A stretch of DNA of 64,000 nt from Chlamydia gallinacea 08-1274/3 (GCF_000471025.2 NZ_CP015840.1:992001-1056000), one strand, 5' to 3'. Numbered from the stretch's first letter, positions 37,426-47,683 are shown. Made by a program: numbers and translations. The notes: generated from the sequence alone by a model not told the origin.

Positions 37426-38275
37426 TTCCCTACTACACATTAATAAATTAACCATCATGTCAAAGCATCCCTGCCGCAAGCTGATTCACTCCTTATCATT
37501 AAAAATTCAACAACAACGTAGTTTAGCTTTGGTTGGAGAAAATGGCTCAGGAAAAACGACTCTGATTAAAGCTATTTTAGGATTTCTTCCTGATACTTGT
37601 ACTATAACTCAGGGAAATATCTTTTTTGAAAAACAAGATCTCATCACATTGTCTCACAAGGATAGGCAAAAAATCCGTGGGAAAAAGATTGCCGTTATAC
37701 TACAAAATGCTATGGGAGCACTCACTCCTTCTATGCAAATTGGAGAACAAATTATTGAAACTCTACTCTATCACGAGAAAATTACACGTCAGGAAGCATA
37801 TGACAAAGCCCTGGATCTCCTAGCTAACGTACACATTTCCCACCCGAAACAATGCTTATATCTCTATCCATTCCAACTAAGTGGAGGCATGCGACAACGG
37901 ATTGTCATTGCCATTGCCCTAGCAAGTTCTCCACAATTGATTCTTGCTGATGAACCTACAACAGCTCTAGACTCTATATCTCAAGCGCAAGTATTACGCA
38001 TATTGCATAAAGTAAATAAAGAAAAAAATACCACCATGCTACTCGTCACACATAATCTAGCTCTCGTTACAGAACTTTGTGATGATGTGGCCATTATTAA
38101 AAATGGCCAACTCATAGAAACAGGAAGTGTAGATGAAGTCTTTTCCTCACCCCAACATCCCTATACCCAACGCCTTCTCCATTCTATAGCGAAAATCCCT
38201 ATAACAGCTACCTCATCCCCAATCTTGAAAGAAAAAGTCCTATCCTTAACCACCGGAATCACATCGAACCTATGA
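37418..38275 (+). CDS. oppD: Oligopeptide ABC transporter ATPase OppD
   Basis: A 285-residue ATPase from ATG 37418 ([11 protein letters not shown]); the longer upstream frame lies inside oppC and is rejected. Motifs are Walker [11 protein letters not shown]-loop [15 protein letters not shown], signature LSGGMRQRI, Walker [13 protein letters not shown] and switch His in LVTHNLALV. The C-terminal extension is short compared with E. coli OppD and lacks the full Cys-rich Fe-S-type tail. It is coupled to oppF by a four-base ATGA overlap. Confidence 0.93.
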   Translation: MPNSLLHINKLTIMSKHPCRKLIHSLSLKIQQQRSLALVGENGSGKTTLIKAILGFLPDTCTITQGNIFFEKQDLITLSHKDRQKIRGKKIAVILQNAMGALTPSMQIGEQIIETLLYHEKITRQEAYDKALDLLANVHISHPKQCLYLYPFQLSGGMRQRIVIAIALASSPQLILADEPTTALDSISQAQVLRILHKVNKEKNTTMLLVTHNLALVTELCDDVAIIKNGQLIETGSVDEVFSSPQHPYTQRLLHSIAKIPITATSSPILKEKVLSLTTGITSNL

Positions 38276-39045
38276 CACATTTAGTAACTATTGAACATCT
38301 CTCCCTAACCATGAGAAAACACGTCCTTCTTAAAGACATTTGTCTTCAGTTAAATAAGGGAGAATGCTTAGCTATTGTAGGATCCAGTGGATCAGGAAAA
38401 TCATCATTAGCCTTAACAATTTTAGGATTACTGAAACCTAATACAGGTACGATCACCTTCCATGTCCATCCCAAAATGCCAAAAGCTAAGATTGTGCAAA
38501 TGGTCTGGCAAGACATTTCCTCTAGTTTAAACCCCACCATGTGTGTAGAAGAACTGATTCTCGAACCCCTCAATATCCTAGGAATCCGATCAAAAGAAAG
38601 GCTCTATCAAGTACTCGATTTAGTGCATCTTCCCCGATCTCTCCTCCCCCTAAAGCCGCATCAACTCAGTGGAGGTCAAAAGCAATGTGTCGCTATTGCT
38701 AAGGCATTAATCTGTGAACCTAATCTTCTCATTTGTGACGAACCCTTGTCTGCCCTAGACACCCTCAACCGCTCACTCATTCTAGAGCGATTTCAAACAA
38801 TAAAACAAGAGTGTAAAAGCACCCTACTCTTTATTACCCATGATATGTCCGCTACGTATTACTTAGCTGATACCATTGCTGTGATGCACCAGGGAATGCT
38901 TGTAGAATATGCTCCTACAAAAAAAATCTTTCAAACCCCCGAACATAAAAAAACTCAAGAACTATTAGATGCGATCCCAAGATTCTCTCTAGAATACACT
39001 ATGGACTTCCAGGAAAATTTAGCAACAAGCCACGTGCTAGTATAA
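38272..39045 (+). CDS. oppF: Oligopeptide ABC transporter ATPase OppF
   Basis: A 257-residue second ATPase. Motifs are Walker A GSSGSGKSS, Q-loop MVWQDISSSLNPTM, signature LSGGQKQCVAIA (Cys in place of the usual Arg), Walker B LLICDEPLSALD and switch His in FITHDMSATYYLAD. It pairs with OppD to power the peptide importer and ends the opp operon. Confidence 0.93.
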   Translation: MTHLVTIEHLSLTMRKHVLLKDICLQLNKGECLAIVGSSGSGKSSLALTILGLLKPNTGTITFHVHPKMPKAKIVQMVWQDISSSLNPTMCVEELILEPLNILGIRSKERLYQVLDLVHLPRSLLPLKPHQLSGGQKQCVAIAKALICEPNLLICDEPLSALDTLNRSLILERFQTIKQECKSTLLFITHDMSATYYLADTIAVMHQGMLVEYAPTKKIFQTPEHKKTQELLDAIPRFSLEYTMDFQENLATSHVLV

Positions 39046-39299
39046 AAGAAATCCCCAAGAGAAACACTTTAATACCTAAAGTTCTTTGTAGTATTGTAAG
39101 CGGTAGGTATACTAGCAGTAGATTCCTCGCATTATGCTAAGAATACAACTAAGCGATACGCAGTTTACGCTAAATTTAATATCTTGTCTTCGAAACACAT
39201 CGAAACACGGAATATATCAATCGCGATGTTAAATCGTTGACAGAAGAAATAGAGCGTGCTACGACTCAAAATAACAGCCGTTGCCATGGAGCACCATTC

Positions 39300-40073
39300 A
39301 TGATGGAAATTTCTCATATCTTGGAAGACCTTGCTTATGATGAAGGAATTCTTCCTAGAGAAGCTATTGAAGCGGCCATTGTGAAGCACAAACAAATCAC
39401 TCCCTATTTATTACACATTCTTGAAGAAGCTAGTGAGCGTATTCCCGAACTAATTAATGACGGTAGTTATCAAGGTCATCTCTATGCTATGTACCTATTA
39501 GCTCAATTTCGAGAAAGCCGTGCTTTGCCTCTCATTATTAAGCTATTTTCCTTTACTGATGATACTCCCCACGCCATTGCAGGTGATGTGCTTACTGAAG
39601 ACTTATCGCGAATTCTTGCTAGTGTATGTGAGGATGAGTCTCTAATCAAAAACCTTATCGAATCCCCAGGAATTAATCCCTATGTAAAAGCAGCAGGAAT
39701 CTCAAGCCTAGTTCACCTTGTAGGAGCTCAAAAAATCTCAAGAGAGACAACGATTCATTACTTTGGAGAATTGTTAAACTATAGATTAGAAAAAAATCCG
39801 TCCTTTGCCTGGGACAGTTTAATAGCTGCAATATGTGCTTTATATCCTGGGGAACTCTTTTATCCTATTAGCAAAGCTTTTCAAGCAGGACTCATAGATG
39901 AAACGTTTATAAGTATGGAAGATGTGACGAACGTTATACAGGAAGAAACCATTGACTCCTGTATGCAAGAGCTATTATCCTCTCCAGAACTTATCAATGA
40001 TACTCTAGAAGAAATGGAAAAATGGTTAGAAGACTTCCCTAAACCCCCACAGGTGTCCAGTGAACAAACATAA
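39300..40073 (+). CDS. DUF1186 HEAT-like protein (CT_203-like)
   Basis: A 257-residue soluble helical protein. Segments such as [21 protein letters not shown] and [21 protein letters not shown] are typical of the DUF1186 family, whose HEAT-like repeats suggest a binding scaffold; function is unknown. ATG 39300 is chosen because GGAG stands eight bases upstream, whereas the TTG at 39237 has no ribosome site. The acidic C-terminus overlaps the start of the transporter gene by 14 bases, indicating coupled expression. Position between opp and the DASS transporter equals CT_203. Confidence 0.82.
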   Translation: MMEISHILEDLAYDEGILPREAIEAAIVKHKQITPYLLHILEEASERIPELINDGSYQGHLYAMYLLAQFRESRALPLIIKLFSFTDDTPHAIAGDVLTEDLSRILASVCEDESLIKNLIESPGINPYVKAAGISSLVHLVGAQKISRETTIHYFGELLNYRLEKNPSFAWDSLIAAICALYPGELFYPISKAFQAGLIDETFISMEDVTNVIQEETIDSCMQELLSSPELINDTLEEMEKWLEDFPKPPQVSSEQT

Positions 40074-41472
40074 ACGTTTTCTATCTCTTTTATTCCTCAC
40101 TTTAGTCCTTTTAGGCATATGGTTTTGCCCTCATCCGGGAACCATTAACTCCAATGCCTGGCATCTCTTCGCCGTATTTACAACAACCATTCTTGGCATT
40201 ATCTTACAGCCTGTTCCTATGGGGGCAATTGTCATTATTGGCATTTCTACGCTCCTTCTAACACAAACACTCACACTAGAACAGGGATTATCGGGATTTC
40301 ATGATCCTATAGCCTGGCTCGTTTTCCTTTCCTTTTCCATAGCCAAAGGAATCATCAAAACAGGATTAGGAGAACGCGTTGCTTATTTCTTCGTCAGCGT
40401 ATTGGGAAAAAATCCTTTAGGGCTTAGTTATGGCTTAGTCATCACGGACTGTTTATTAGCTCCTGCGATTCCTAGTGTCACAGCACGTTCTGGAGGGATT
40501 CTGTACCCCGTGGTTATGGCACTATCTGAATCTTTCGGAAGCACAGCAGAAAAAGGTACAGAAAGCCTCATTGGATCCTTTCTCATTAAAGTAGCCTACC
40601 AAAGTTCCGTGATTACGAGTGCTATGTTTCTTACTGCTATGGCAGGGAATCCTCTAATTGCTTCCCTTGCTAGCCATATTCATGTGACTCTCACATGGTC
40701 GATATGGGCAAAAGCAGCTATTCTTCCAGGATTACTCAGCCTTATCTTTATGCCTATTATTTTATACAGGCTCTATCCCCCAACAATTAGTTCTTGTGAG
40801 GAAGCCATTCGTACGGCAAAACTACGTTTAAAAGAAATGGGTCCCCTAAAACAAAGTGAAAAAATCATTCTTATGATTTTTAGCCTACTTGTCATTCTAT
40901 GGACCTTTGGGGATTTTTTAAGAATATCGGCAACAACAGCAGCTCTTATTGGACTATCCTTACTCATTCTTACCAATATCTTAGATTGGCAGAAAGATGT
41001 TATTGCGAATACAACTGCCTGGGAAACGTTTATCTGGTTCGGAGCACTCATTATGATGGCTTCACTACTCAATAAGCTAGGATTTATCCCCCTCATTGGA
41101 ACGTCTGCCGCAACTGCTGTAGCAGGATTATCTTGGAAAATGGGTTTCCCTATTTTATTCCTGATTTATTTTTATTCCCATTACCTATTTGCCAGCAATA
41201 CAGCACATATTGGCGCCATGTATCCCGTGTTTCTTGCCGTGGCAATTTCTTTAGGAACAAACCCTATTTTTGCTGTTTTATCCCTTGCCTTTTCTAGTAA
41301 TTTGTTTGGAGGTCTTACTCACTATGGCTCCGGACCTGCCCCCCTTTACTTTGGTTCCAAACTTGTTACCATTAAGGAATGGTGGAAATCCGGTTTTATA
41401 CTGAGCGTCTTTAACATCATCACTTGGATAGGTTTGGGTAGTTTATGGTGGAAACTCATCGGACTCATTTAA
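40060..41472 (+). CDS. DASS-family dicarboxylate/sodium symporter (CT_204-like)
   Basis: A 470-residue membrane protein with about 12 hydrophobic segments. It matches the divalent anion:sodium symporter class (2-oxoglutarate/malate translocator type), with [14 protein letters not shown], a family-type re-entrant region, and [21 protein letters not shown] near the C-terminus. Chlamydiae lack a complete citric-acid cycle and use host dicarboxylates, so import of 2-oxoglutarate or malate is the likely role, inferred from the family. Translation begins at GTG 40060 within the end of the DUF1186 gene. Confidence 0.9.
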   Translation: MNKHKRFLSLLFLTLVLLGIWFCPHPGTINSNAWHLFAVFTTTILGIILQPVPMGAIVIIGISTLLLTQTLTLEQGLSGFHDPIAWLVFLSFSIAKGIIKTGLGERVAYFFVSVLGKNPLGLSYGLVITDCLLAPAIPSVTARSGGILYPVVMALSESFGSTAEKGTESLIGSFLIKVAYQSSVITSAMFLTAMAGNPLIASLASHIHVTLTWSIWAKAAILPGLLSLIFMPIILYRLYPPTISSCEEAIRTAKLRLKEMGPLKQSEKIILMIFSLLVILWTFGDFLRISATTAALIGLSLLILTNILDWQKDVIANTTAWETFIWFGALIMMASLLNKLGFIPLIGTSAATAVAGLSWKMGFPILFLIYFYSHYLFASNTAHIGAMYPVFLAVAISLGTNPIFAVLSLAFSSNLFGGLTHYGSGPAPLYFGSKLVTIKEWWKSGFILSVFNIITWIGLGSLWWKLIGLI

Positions 41473-41478
41473 TACACA

Positions 41479-41523
41479 CATGTTTTCTTAAAATATTTTC
41501 TTTATCAAAAAAAGAAAAACATG
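41479..41523 (+). terminator. Imperfect stem-loop after the DASS transporter gene
   Basis: An 11-base arm at 41479-41489 pairs with 41512-41523 with one bulged A and a 22-base AT-rich loop. Location between two same-strand genes suggests partial termination; confidence is low because the loop is long. Confidence 0.3.
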
Positions 41524-41560
41524 GAGAAATGATAAAACAAGAACTTGACCCCTCGAGCCT

Positions 41561-43216
41561 ATGCAACTAGATCCTGGCAACCTTGACAGCATAGTTATTC
41601 CCAACCCACCTCCCCTACCTAGAGAGTTACAAAAATTCCCTGCGCTACTCCCTGCTCAGGATTCCCGATTTTCTTCACAATTCGATCCTAAAGTAGCTCA
41701 ACTATTTCCTCATACCTATAATACGCCCTACTTGAAATTTATTTCAGGAGAACCTCCCTCTCCGAAACCTATCAAAGTAGGAGTTATGCTTTCTGGAGGG
41801 CCTGCTCCTGGAGGACACAATGTTATTTGGGGATTGCTGCATAGCCTGAAAAAAATCCATCCCGACAGCTCTTTAATCGGATTTATTAATGACGGCCAAG
41901 GGTTAATCCAAAACCATACCATAGAAATCAACGAGAAATTCATGGAAGCCTTCAGAAATTCCGGAGGATTCCACTGCATAGGAACAGGAAGAACAAATAT
42001 CATTACTGAAGAAAATAAATCTGCTGTTCTTGCAACTGTAAAAAACTTAAATCTTGATGGTCTCGTCATCATCGGTGGTGATGGATCAAATACAGCAACT
42101 GCAATTCTTGCAGAGTACTTTTCTCAGCAATATCCCAAAACCTGTATTGTGGGTGTGCCTAAAACTATTGATGGTGATCTGCAACATCTCTTCTTAGACG
42201 TCACTTTTGGATTTGACTCAGCAACAAAATTTTACTCGTCCATTATCAGTAATATTTCTCGAGATGCTCTATCAGGCAAAGCCCATTACCACTTCATTAA
42301 ACTCATGGGAAGATCCGCATCACATATCGCCTTAGAATGCACGCTACAAACACATCCCAATATCACCCTAATCAGTGAGGAAATTGCTGAAAAGAATATC
42401 CCTTTAAAAACGATCATTCATAAAATGTGCTCCATCATTGCTGATAGAGCCGCTATGGGGAAATACTATGGTGTTGTTCTCATTCCTGAAGGAGTCATTG
42501 AATTCATTCCAGAAATCAATAATCTAGTAAAAGAAATCGAAAATATTCCCGAAGGGAAAGACAAATTTTCTCAATTATCAAAAGAATCTCAGCTGTTACT
42601 CAATAGCTTCCCTCAAGAAATTGTTCACCAATTACTTCATGATCGTGATGCCCATGGAAATGTTTACGTATCGAAAATTCATGTAGATAAACTCTTGATT
42701 CATCTGATCTCCAATCACTTGCAAAAACATTTTAAAAACGTTCCTTTCAATGCAATTTCTCATTTTTTAGGCTATGAAGGACGATCCTGTGTACCAACCA
42801 AATTTGACAATACCTATAGTTATGCCCTAGGATTTGGGGCAGGAGTCTTAGTGTATAATCGCTGTAATGGATATCTTGCTGCTATAGAATCACTTATCAA
42901 CATTGTAGATAAATGGCGGTTACGTGCCATCCCTATTGTGAAAATGTTCACAATGCAAAAAAAACCCGATGGTACCCTACAGCCACGAATCAAAAAACGC
43001 TTAATCGATATTGGAAGCCCTGCATTCCGTAAATTCAAACTTTACAGAAAAATCTGGGCTCTTGAAGATTCCTACCGTTTTCTAGGGCCATTACAAATTC
43101 ATACTCCCCCAGAAACACATGCAGACCACTTCCCTCCCCTGACGTTATTACTGAATCATAGTGAATGGCAAAAAAAGTGTTCGATATGTATGGAAATTCC
43201 TGACTGTAATTATTAA
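41561..43216 (+). CDS. PPi-type (long-form) 6-phosphofructokinase, copy 1 (CT_205-like)
   Basis: A 551-residue protein of the long PFK family that phosphorylates fructose 6-phosphate. The substrate loop GVPKTIDGDL (200-207, with Lys201 and catalytic Asp204) is that of pyrophosphate-dependent enzymes, and the N-terminal MLSGGPAPGGHN loop is conserved. The phosphoryl-donor loop reads IGGDGSNT (Asp174, Gly175), whereas PPi enzymes usually have GGDDSNT; Gly at this place is the ATP-enzyme state. The donor specificity of this copy is therefore ambiguous. It is paired with a second, divergent copy 936 bases downstream, with a hydrolase gene between, as in CT_205-CT_207. Confidence 0.9.
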   Translation: MQLDPGNLDSIVIPNPPPLPRELQKFPALLPAQDSRFSSQFDPKVAQLFPHTYNTPYLKFISGEPPSPKPIKVGVMLSGGPAPGGHNVIWGLLHSLKKIHPDSSLIGFINDGQGLIQNHTIEINEKFMEAFRNSGGFHCIGTGRTNIITEENKSAVLATVKNLNLDGLVIIGGDGSNTATAILAEYFSQQYPKTCIVGVPKTIDGDLQHLFLDVTFGFDSATKFYSSIISNISRDALSGKAHYHFIKLMGRSASHIALECTLQTHPNITLISEEIAEKNIPLKTIIHKMCSIIADRAAMGKYYGVVLIPEGVIEFIPEINNLVKEIENIPEGKDKFSQLSKESQLLLNSFPQEIVHQLLHDRDAHGNVYVSKIHVDKLLIHLISNHLQKHFKNVPFNAISHFLGYEGRSCVPTKFDNTYSYALGFGAGVLVYNRCNGYLAAIESLINIVDKWRLRAIPIVKMFTMQKKPDGTLQPRIKKRLIDIGSPAFRKFKLYRKIWALEDSYRFLGPLQIHTPPETHADHFPPLTLLLNHSEWQKKCSICMEIPDCNY

Positions 43217-43326
43217 TTTTTCCCTCGATCTCTAAAAGCTCTCATCTAAAAATCGGGACCTCGTGTACAACACAAAAGTGAAAGTCATTCAGAGACAAGA
43301 AACAAATTTAGGAGAAACATATTTTC

Positions 43327-44142
43327 ATGAGCACGACCTGCCCAACGCATGAACAACGACAAAGTATACAACTTTATGTCCTCAACACAGTATCTACTTT
43401 TGGAATTCTTCATACTCCTAGACATACTGCCTCCCCTTATCCTCTAGTCATTATCCTTCATGGATTAGCTTCTAATAAAGTCGGATCTCATCGTTCTCAT
43501 GTCGAACTTGCAGAAAAACTTTCATTATGCGGGATTGCAGCCTTGCGTGTGGATCTTCCCGGACATGGAGACGCTGAAGGTTCTCTGACAGACTTTTCGT
43601 TTTATGATTATCTTACCAGTGTTAAAGATATTATTGCCTACAGTCATAGTCTGAATAATATTGATATCAATAAAATCTCTATTTTCGGTTCCTCTCTAGG
43701 AGGAACATTGGCTTTACTCTCAGCACCCTATATTTCCTCTATCCACAGCCTTGCTGTTTGGGCACCGACAATTCAAGGGCGTTTATGGCTACAAGAAGCT
43801 ATGAACGCCTCTAACAACAATCTATTCACACATTCTTCATCTTCAGAAGATATTCTCTACGCCGGCTTACCTATAAGTAAGATCTTCTGCACACAATTTA
43901 TTGAAATAGACATCACAAAAGAAATCTCCGCATTCCCCCTATCTCTTCCTCTACTACATATGCAGGGAATGGAAGATACAATTGTTTCCCCTCATCATCA
44001 AAAAATATTCAAAGAAGCTATGCATCAGGCGTCTCATCCATGTGATATCCGCTCGTATCCCCAAGTCAACCATACTTTCCCCCACTCTGGTCCCATAATT
44101 ATGGAACTTGTAGAATGGTTAAAACAACAACTTCTCCCTTAG
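43327..44142 (+). CDS. Alpha/beta hydrolase (CT_206-like)
   Basis: A 271-residue alpha/beta-hydrolase fold protein without signal peptide. The oxyanion segment VIILHGLASNKVGSH, the nucleophile elbow FGSSLGG (GxSxG), an Asp in MQGMEDTIVSPHH and the terminal His in VNHTFPHSGP make a complete Ser-Asp-His triad. The family includes BEM46/acyl-peptide-type esterases, and the natural substrate is unknown. It lies between the two PFK genes, ending nine bases before the second. A related hydrolase with a signal peptide is encoded at 50370. Confidence 0.88.
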   Translation: MSTTCPTHEQRQSIQLYVLNTVSTFGILHTPRHTASPYPLVIILHGLASNKVGSHRSHVELAEKLSLCGIAALRVDLPGHGDAEGSLTDFSFYDYLTSVKDIIAYSHSLNNIDINKISIFGSSLGGTLALLSAPYISSIHSLAVWAPTIQGRLWLQEAMNASNNNLFTHSSSSEDILYAGLPISKIFCTQFIEIDITKEISAFPLSLPLLHMQGMEDTIVSPHHQKIFKEAMHQASHPCDIRSYPQVNHTFPHSGPIIMELVEWLKQQLLP

Positions 44143-44151
44143 ATAGGCTCT

Positions 44152-45771
44152 ATGGAACTCCTCTCTGTCAATAAAAGCTATTTCGAGTTACAGCGATTAC
44201 ATTATCGTCCCGAAACCTTAAATTTTTTAAAGGAAATTACCTCCTTACATATTTGTGAGTCTGAAGAAACTCTACAAATCCCCTCTGGGCTTCAAGAACA
44301 CCTGCCTCACCTATGTGCTATCCCTGAAGTTTGTATCAAGAAAAGAGAGTCTGTATCTTCTCCAGCTCTACAAATCGGTGTCTTACTCTCTGGAGGCCAA
44401 GCCCCTGGAGGACATAATGTTGTTATTGGACTTTTTGAAGGATTACGCGCCTTTAATCCAAAAACGAAACTTTTTGGTTTTATTCAAGGTCCTTTAGGAC
44501 TTACCCGGGGGTTATATAAAGATCTCGATATTTCTGTGATTTACGATTATTACAATGTCGGGGGATTTGATATGCTCTCTTCAAGCCAAGAAAAAATCAA
44601 AACGAAAGAGCAGAAAAGTACTATCCTAGCAAATGCAAAAAAACTTCACTTAGATGGTCTACTCATTATTGGAGGTAATGATTCTAATACCGATACAGCC
44701 ATGCTCGCCGAATACTTCCTACAACATAATTGCCATATTCCTATTATTGGGGTACCCAAAACTATCGACGGTGATCTTAAAAACTCCTGGGTAGAAATTC
44801 CCTTAGGTTTCCACTCCTCATGTCGTACGTATACAGAAATGATCGGCAATTTAGAAAAGGATACCCTATCTATTAAGAAATACCACCACTTTGTTAGGCT
44901 TATGGGAAAACAATCTTCCCATACAACTTTAGAATGCGGCTTACAAACTCTACCTAATATTACCCTCATAAGTGAACATATTGCCATGCGCAAGATATCC
45001 CTGCAAAATCTATGCAAGCATATGGCTATCGGCTTAGTCAATCGATACCGATCGGGGAAAAATTATAGTACTATCCTCATCCCTGAGGGGTTAATTGAAC
45101 ATATTACGGACACAAAAAAACTCATTCAAGAACTCAATATTCTCCTTTTAGAAAACAATCTGACTTTAGAAAATATCGATCAATATCTTTCCCCTGAATC
45201 TCTAAAAACTTTCTCTTCCTTTCCCACAGAAATTGCCCAACAATTGCTAATTGCTAGGGATTCTTATGGTAATGTCCGCGTATCGAAAATTGCTACTGAA
45301 GAACTCCTTGCCGTATTAATAAAAAGAGAAATCCATAAAATTGAACCCAATATGGACTTTCAAACTGTAAATCACTTCTTTGGATATGAATCCCGAGCAG
45401 GATTTCCTTCGAACTTTGATTCTAATTATGGAATCGCTCTAGGCATCATGTCTGCTCTTTTCCTTGTACGGAAAAAAACAGGGTACATGATCACAATCAA
45501 TAACCTAGCCCAACCCTATAGCAACTGGGTCGGCGGAGGTATTCCTTTATATAAAATGATGCAGCTTGAAGATCGCTGTGGGACACCAACCCCCGTAATC
45601 AAAGCGAATTTTGTAAATCCTAATGCTCCCGCTGTACAACACTTATTAAACCACGGGGACGCGCATCTCATGGAAGACCATTATCGCTTTCCAGGACCTT
45701 TACAGTACTTCAGCGAAGAACAAACCATTGACCAACGCCCATTAACCCTGCTGTGGGAAGCAAAGAAATAA
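44152..45771 (+). CDS. PPi-type (long-form) 6-phosphofructokinase, copy 2 (CT_207-like)
   Basis: A 539-residue paralogue of copy 1 with the same layout: LLSGGQAPGGHN at the first loop and GVPKTIDGDL at 200-209 with Lys203 and Asp206. The phosphoryl-donor loop is IGGNDSNT (Asn176, Asp177): it keeps the PPi-type second Asp but has Asn where the metal-coordinating first Asp is expected. The two copies thus carry complementary changes in the same loop. The C-terminus ends in PLTLLWEAKK. It could be catalytically impaired, regulatory or have an altered donor; sequence alone does not decide. Confidence 0.9.
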   Translation: MELLSVNKSYFELQRLHYRPETLNFLKEITSLHICESEETLQIPSGLQEHLPHLCAIPEVCIKKRESVSSPALQIGVLLSGGQAPGGHNVVIGLFEGLRAFNPKTKLFGFIQGPLGLTRGLYKDLDISVIYDYYNVGGFDMLSSSQEKIKTKEQKSTILANAKKLHLDGLLIIGGNDSNTDTAMLAEYFLQHNCHIPIIGVPKTIDGDLKNSWVEIPLGFHSSCRTYTEMIGNLEKDTLSIKKYHHFVRLMGKQSSHTTLECGLQTLPNITLISEHIAMRKISLQNLCKHMAIGLVNRYRSGKNYSTILIPEGLIEHITDTKKLIQELNILLLENNLTLENIDQYLSPESLKTFSSFPTEIAQQLLIARDSYGNVRVSKIATEELLAVLIKREIHKIEPNMDFQTVNHFFGYESRAGFPSNFDSNYGIALGIMSALFLVRKKTGYMITINNLAQPYSNWVGGGIPLYKMMQLEDRCGTPTPVIKANFVNPNAPAVQHLLNHGDAHLMEDHYRFPGPLQYFSEEQTIDQRPLTLLWEAKK

Positions 45772-45841
45772 AGTACACACATCTTCGAAAGCTGTGAAAC
45801 TCGCTTCTCTAAAGATGATTATGAAAAGAAAAACAAAAAAA

Positions 45842-45915
45842 TAGCGGTAGTCGGACTTGAACCAACGACACGCAGATTATGATTCTGCCGCTCTAACCAC
45901 CTGAGCTATACCGCC
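45842..45915 (-). tRNA. tRNA-Met (CAU), elongator type
   Basis: Cloverleaf with acceptor GGCGGTA pairing with TACCGCT (terminal G-U pair), D-arm GCTCAGGTGGTTAGAGC, anticodon loop ATCATAA (anticodon CAT) and T-loop TTCAAGT. It lacks the three-G initiator stem. A lysidine-modified Ile tRNA with CAU anticodon is an alternative. CCA is not encoded. Confidence 0.88.
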
Positions 45916-45938
45916 GTGCAACAAGATGGCAAAAGAAA

Positions 45939-46072
45939 AAATAGCGGGAGAAGGATTCGAACCTCCGATCTTTGGGTTATGAGCCCAACGAGATAACCTC
46001 TACTCTATCCCGCGATAAGAAACGAAATCTAACATAACTCGTATTTTTGTACAAGGAATATGCCTTTTTAAG
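45939..46072. repeat. Segmental duplication, copy A (initiator tRNA plus waaA 3' tail)
   Basis: 134 bases nearly identical (about three mismatches) to 46270-46403, offset 331. The copy contains a complete initiator tRNA gene and, beyond it, a sequence equal to the last codons of waaA, which here belong to no gene. Confidence 0.92.
45942..46014 (-). tRNA. Initiator tRNA-fMet (CAU), copy A
   Basis: Starts CGCGGGATAGAGTAG. Pair 1:72 is a C-U mismatch and the anticodon stem has three consecutive G-C pairs around loop CTCATAA, both hallmarks of the initiator. Identical in sequence to copy B. CCA is not encoded. Confidence 0.93.
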
Positions 46073-46269
46073 ACATTAACTGAGTATAAAAGATTTCTCA
46101 AGCGAGGGACAAGATTTGCTAACTCATTGCTCGCATAGCCTTGCTACAAAGAGAACTTATCATGACAACTGCGAATCAACTGATCATGATCTCAAAATAA
46201 GAATGGCCTAAACACAAATTCTAGAATAAAGAGAAAACTCTTAAGATTATCTTCTATCAAGAAGATAAG

Positions 46270-46403
46270 AAATAGCGGGAGAAGGATTCGAACCTCCGAT
46301 CTTTGGGTTATGAGCCCAACGAGATAACCTCTACTCTATCCCGCGATAAGAAGCGAAATCTAACATAACTCATGTTTTTGTACAAGGAATATGCCTTTTT
46401 AAA
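46270..46403. repeat. Segmental duplication, copy B (initiator tRNA plus waaA 3' end)
   Basis: Counterpart of 45939-46072. Here the right part (46370-46403) is the authentic 3' end of waaA, so this is probably the original copy. Confidence 0.92.
46273..46345 (-). tRNA. Initiator tRNA-fMet (CAU), copy B
   Basis: Same sequence and initiator features as copy A. It lies 24 bases downstream of the waaA stop on the same strand, so it may be transcribed with leuS-waaA and released by processing. Confidence 0.93.
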
Positions 46404-47683
46404 GCTTCCCAGGTGCAGAAAAAAGAAGCTCTCTCACTATCTAAAAACTGCTTGCCTCTAGCAACATAAGCAGACCTTACTTCAGGATGATCTAGCAAAA
46501 AGGTAATCACATCCACAATACACTCCGGAGTATCCAGACAATGTCCAGCTCCACAAGACAAAAGACGTACTGCTAAATCTGATTGGGATGTGATGTGAGG
46601 GCCAAAAACTAAAGGAACACCACACTGCAAAGGTTCTAACAGATTATGTCCCCCTATCTTGGGATCAAAGGTACCCCCAACAAAAGCAATATCTGCTGCA
46701 ACATAGAGTTGCTTTAACCAACCGATAGTATCAACAATAATAGAGTCGTTATTCTGGAAAGTCGCTCCCTGAGTCCATAGACCAAAAGGAATATGTTCTT
46801 TGATTAAAAGACTTTCTATCTCTTTCTTACGTTCAATATGCCTGGGAACCCAAAGGACTTTCACGCAACGCTGTCTCAGCTGTAGAATTGCTGGAAACCA
46901 GGCCTCCACATCCGAAGGGTGTACAGAACCTAAAACCAAAAGCTCATCATTTTCAGATAACTGAAGTTTTTCCCGCCAGGGATTCCTTGCTTCTGCATCC
47001 ATAATGGGGTCTATGTACGTTTTAATATTCCCGGTAACTTCAATTTTCTCTTCTGCAATGCCTAACTTTAAAAATCTCTCCTTATGTTGATCATCTTGAA
47101 GCATGAATCCATCTAAGGGAGAAAAATAATTTCTGCCAAAACGTTTCAAAATGGTAAACCACTTACAAGAATTAGACGATAACTTCCCATTAATAACTAC
47201 TGTTGTAGCCCCTAAGCGTTTAGCTTCTTCTAGAAAGTTTAACCAACAATCCCCCTCTGAAAAAACCACCAGTGCGGGAGATATAGCACGGACAATAGGT
47301 TTAATAATTATACTTAAGTCTAAAGGTAAAATAAATGTCGTTGCTCCCAGAGGAGAAAATAATTTGGCAGCACTTTCACACCCAGATTCTGTATAGGCAG
47401 TAACAACACAATGCCAGTCAGGATACTCTTTCATGAACTGCTGGACAATAGGCAGAAGCAAATAAATTTCACCCACAGAAGCCCCATGAAACCAGACGAC
47501 ACGTCCTCGAGGATCGGGAAGTTGAGGAACCTCTAAGCCAAATCTTAGCTTTAAAGATTTTTTGTATTTCCCATGCACAAATCTCTTATATAAGAGTTTA
47601 GGCAGGGCGATAATAAATGCCAAAATTAAGAAACAATCATAAAAAAACGTTGTTAACTTACTCATTCGGCGTTTAATCATCAT
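46370..47683 (-). CDS. waaA: 3-deoxy-D-manno-octulosonic acid transferase WaaA (KdtA)
   Basis: WaaA transfers Kdo from CMP-Kdo to lipid A; chlamydial enzymes add three or more residues and make the genus-specific Kdo epitope. The 437-residue GT-B protein has an N-terminal membrane anchor (TTFFYDCFLILAFIIALP), the VVWFHGASVGEI loop with the catalytic Glu, LVLGSVHPSDVEAW, WVPRHIERKKEIE and the GGHNLLEPLQCGVPLVFGP donor-binding motif. ATG 47683 overlaps the leuS stop (ATGA), so the two are translationally coupled. An internal ATG at 47665 would still precede the anchor. Its last bases are duplicated 331 bases to the left. Confidence 0.94.
   Translation of the reverse strand: MMIKRRMSKLTTFFYDCFLILAFIIALPKLLYKRFVHGKYKKSLKLRFGLEVPQLPDPRGRVVWFHGASVGEIYLLLPIVQQFMKEYPDWHCVVTAYTESGCESAAKLFSPLGATTFILPLDLSIIIKPIVRAISPALVVFSEGDCWLNFLEEAKRLGATTVVINGKLSSNSCKWFTILKRFGRNYFSPLDGFMLQDDQHKERFLKLGIAEEKIEVTGNIKTYIDPIMDAEARNPWREKLQLSENDELLVLGSVHPSDVEAWFPAILQLRQRCVKVLWVPRHIERKKEIESLLIKEHIPFGLWTQGATFQNNDSIIVDTIGWLKQLYVAADIAFVGGTFDPKIGGHNLLEPLQCGVPLVFGPHITSQSDLAVRLLSCGAGHCLDTPECIVDVITFLLDHPEVRSAYVARGKQFLDSERASFFCTWEALKRHIPCTKT

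Noticed and set aside
41728..42072. 114-codon minus-strand frame inside the first PFK gene
   Set aside because: It lies entirely antisense to a well-conserved enzyme and its translation has no family features.
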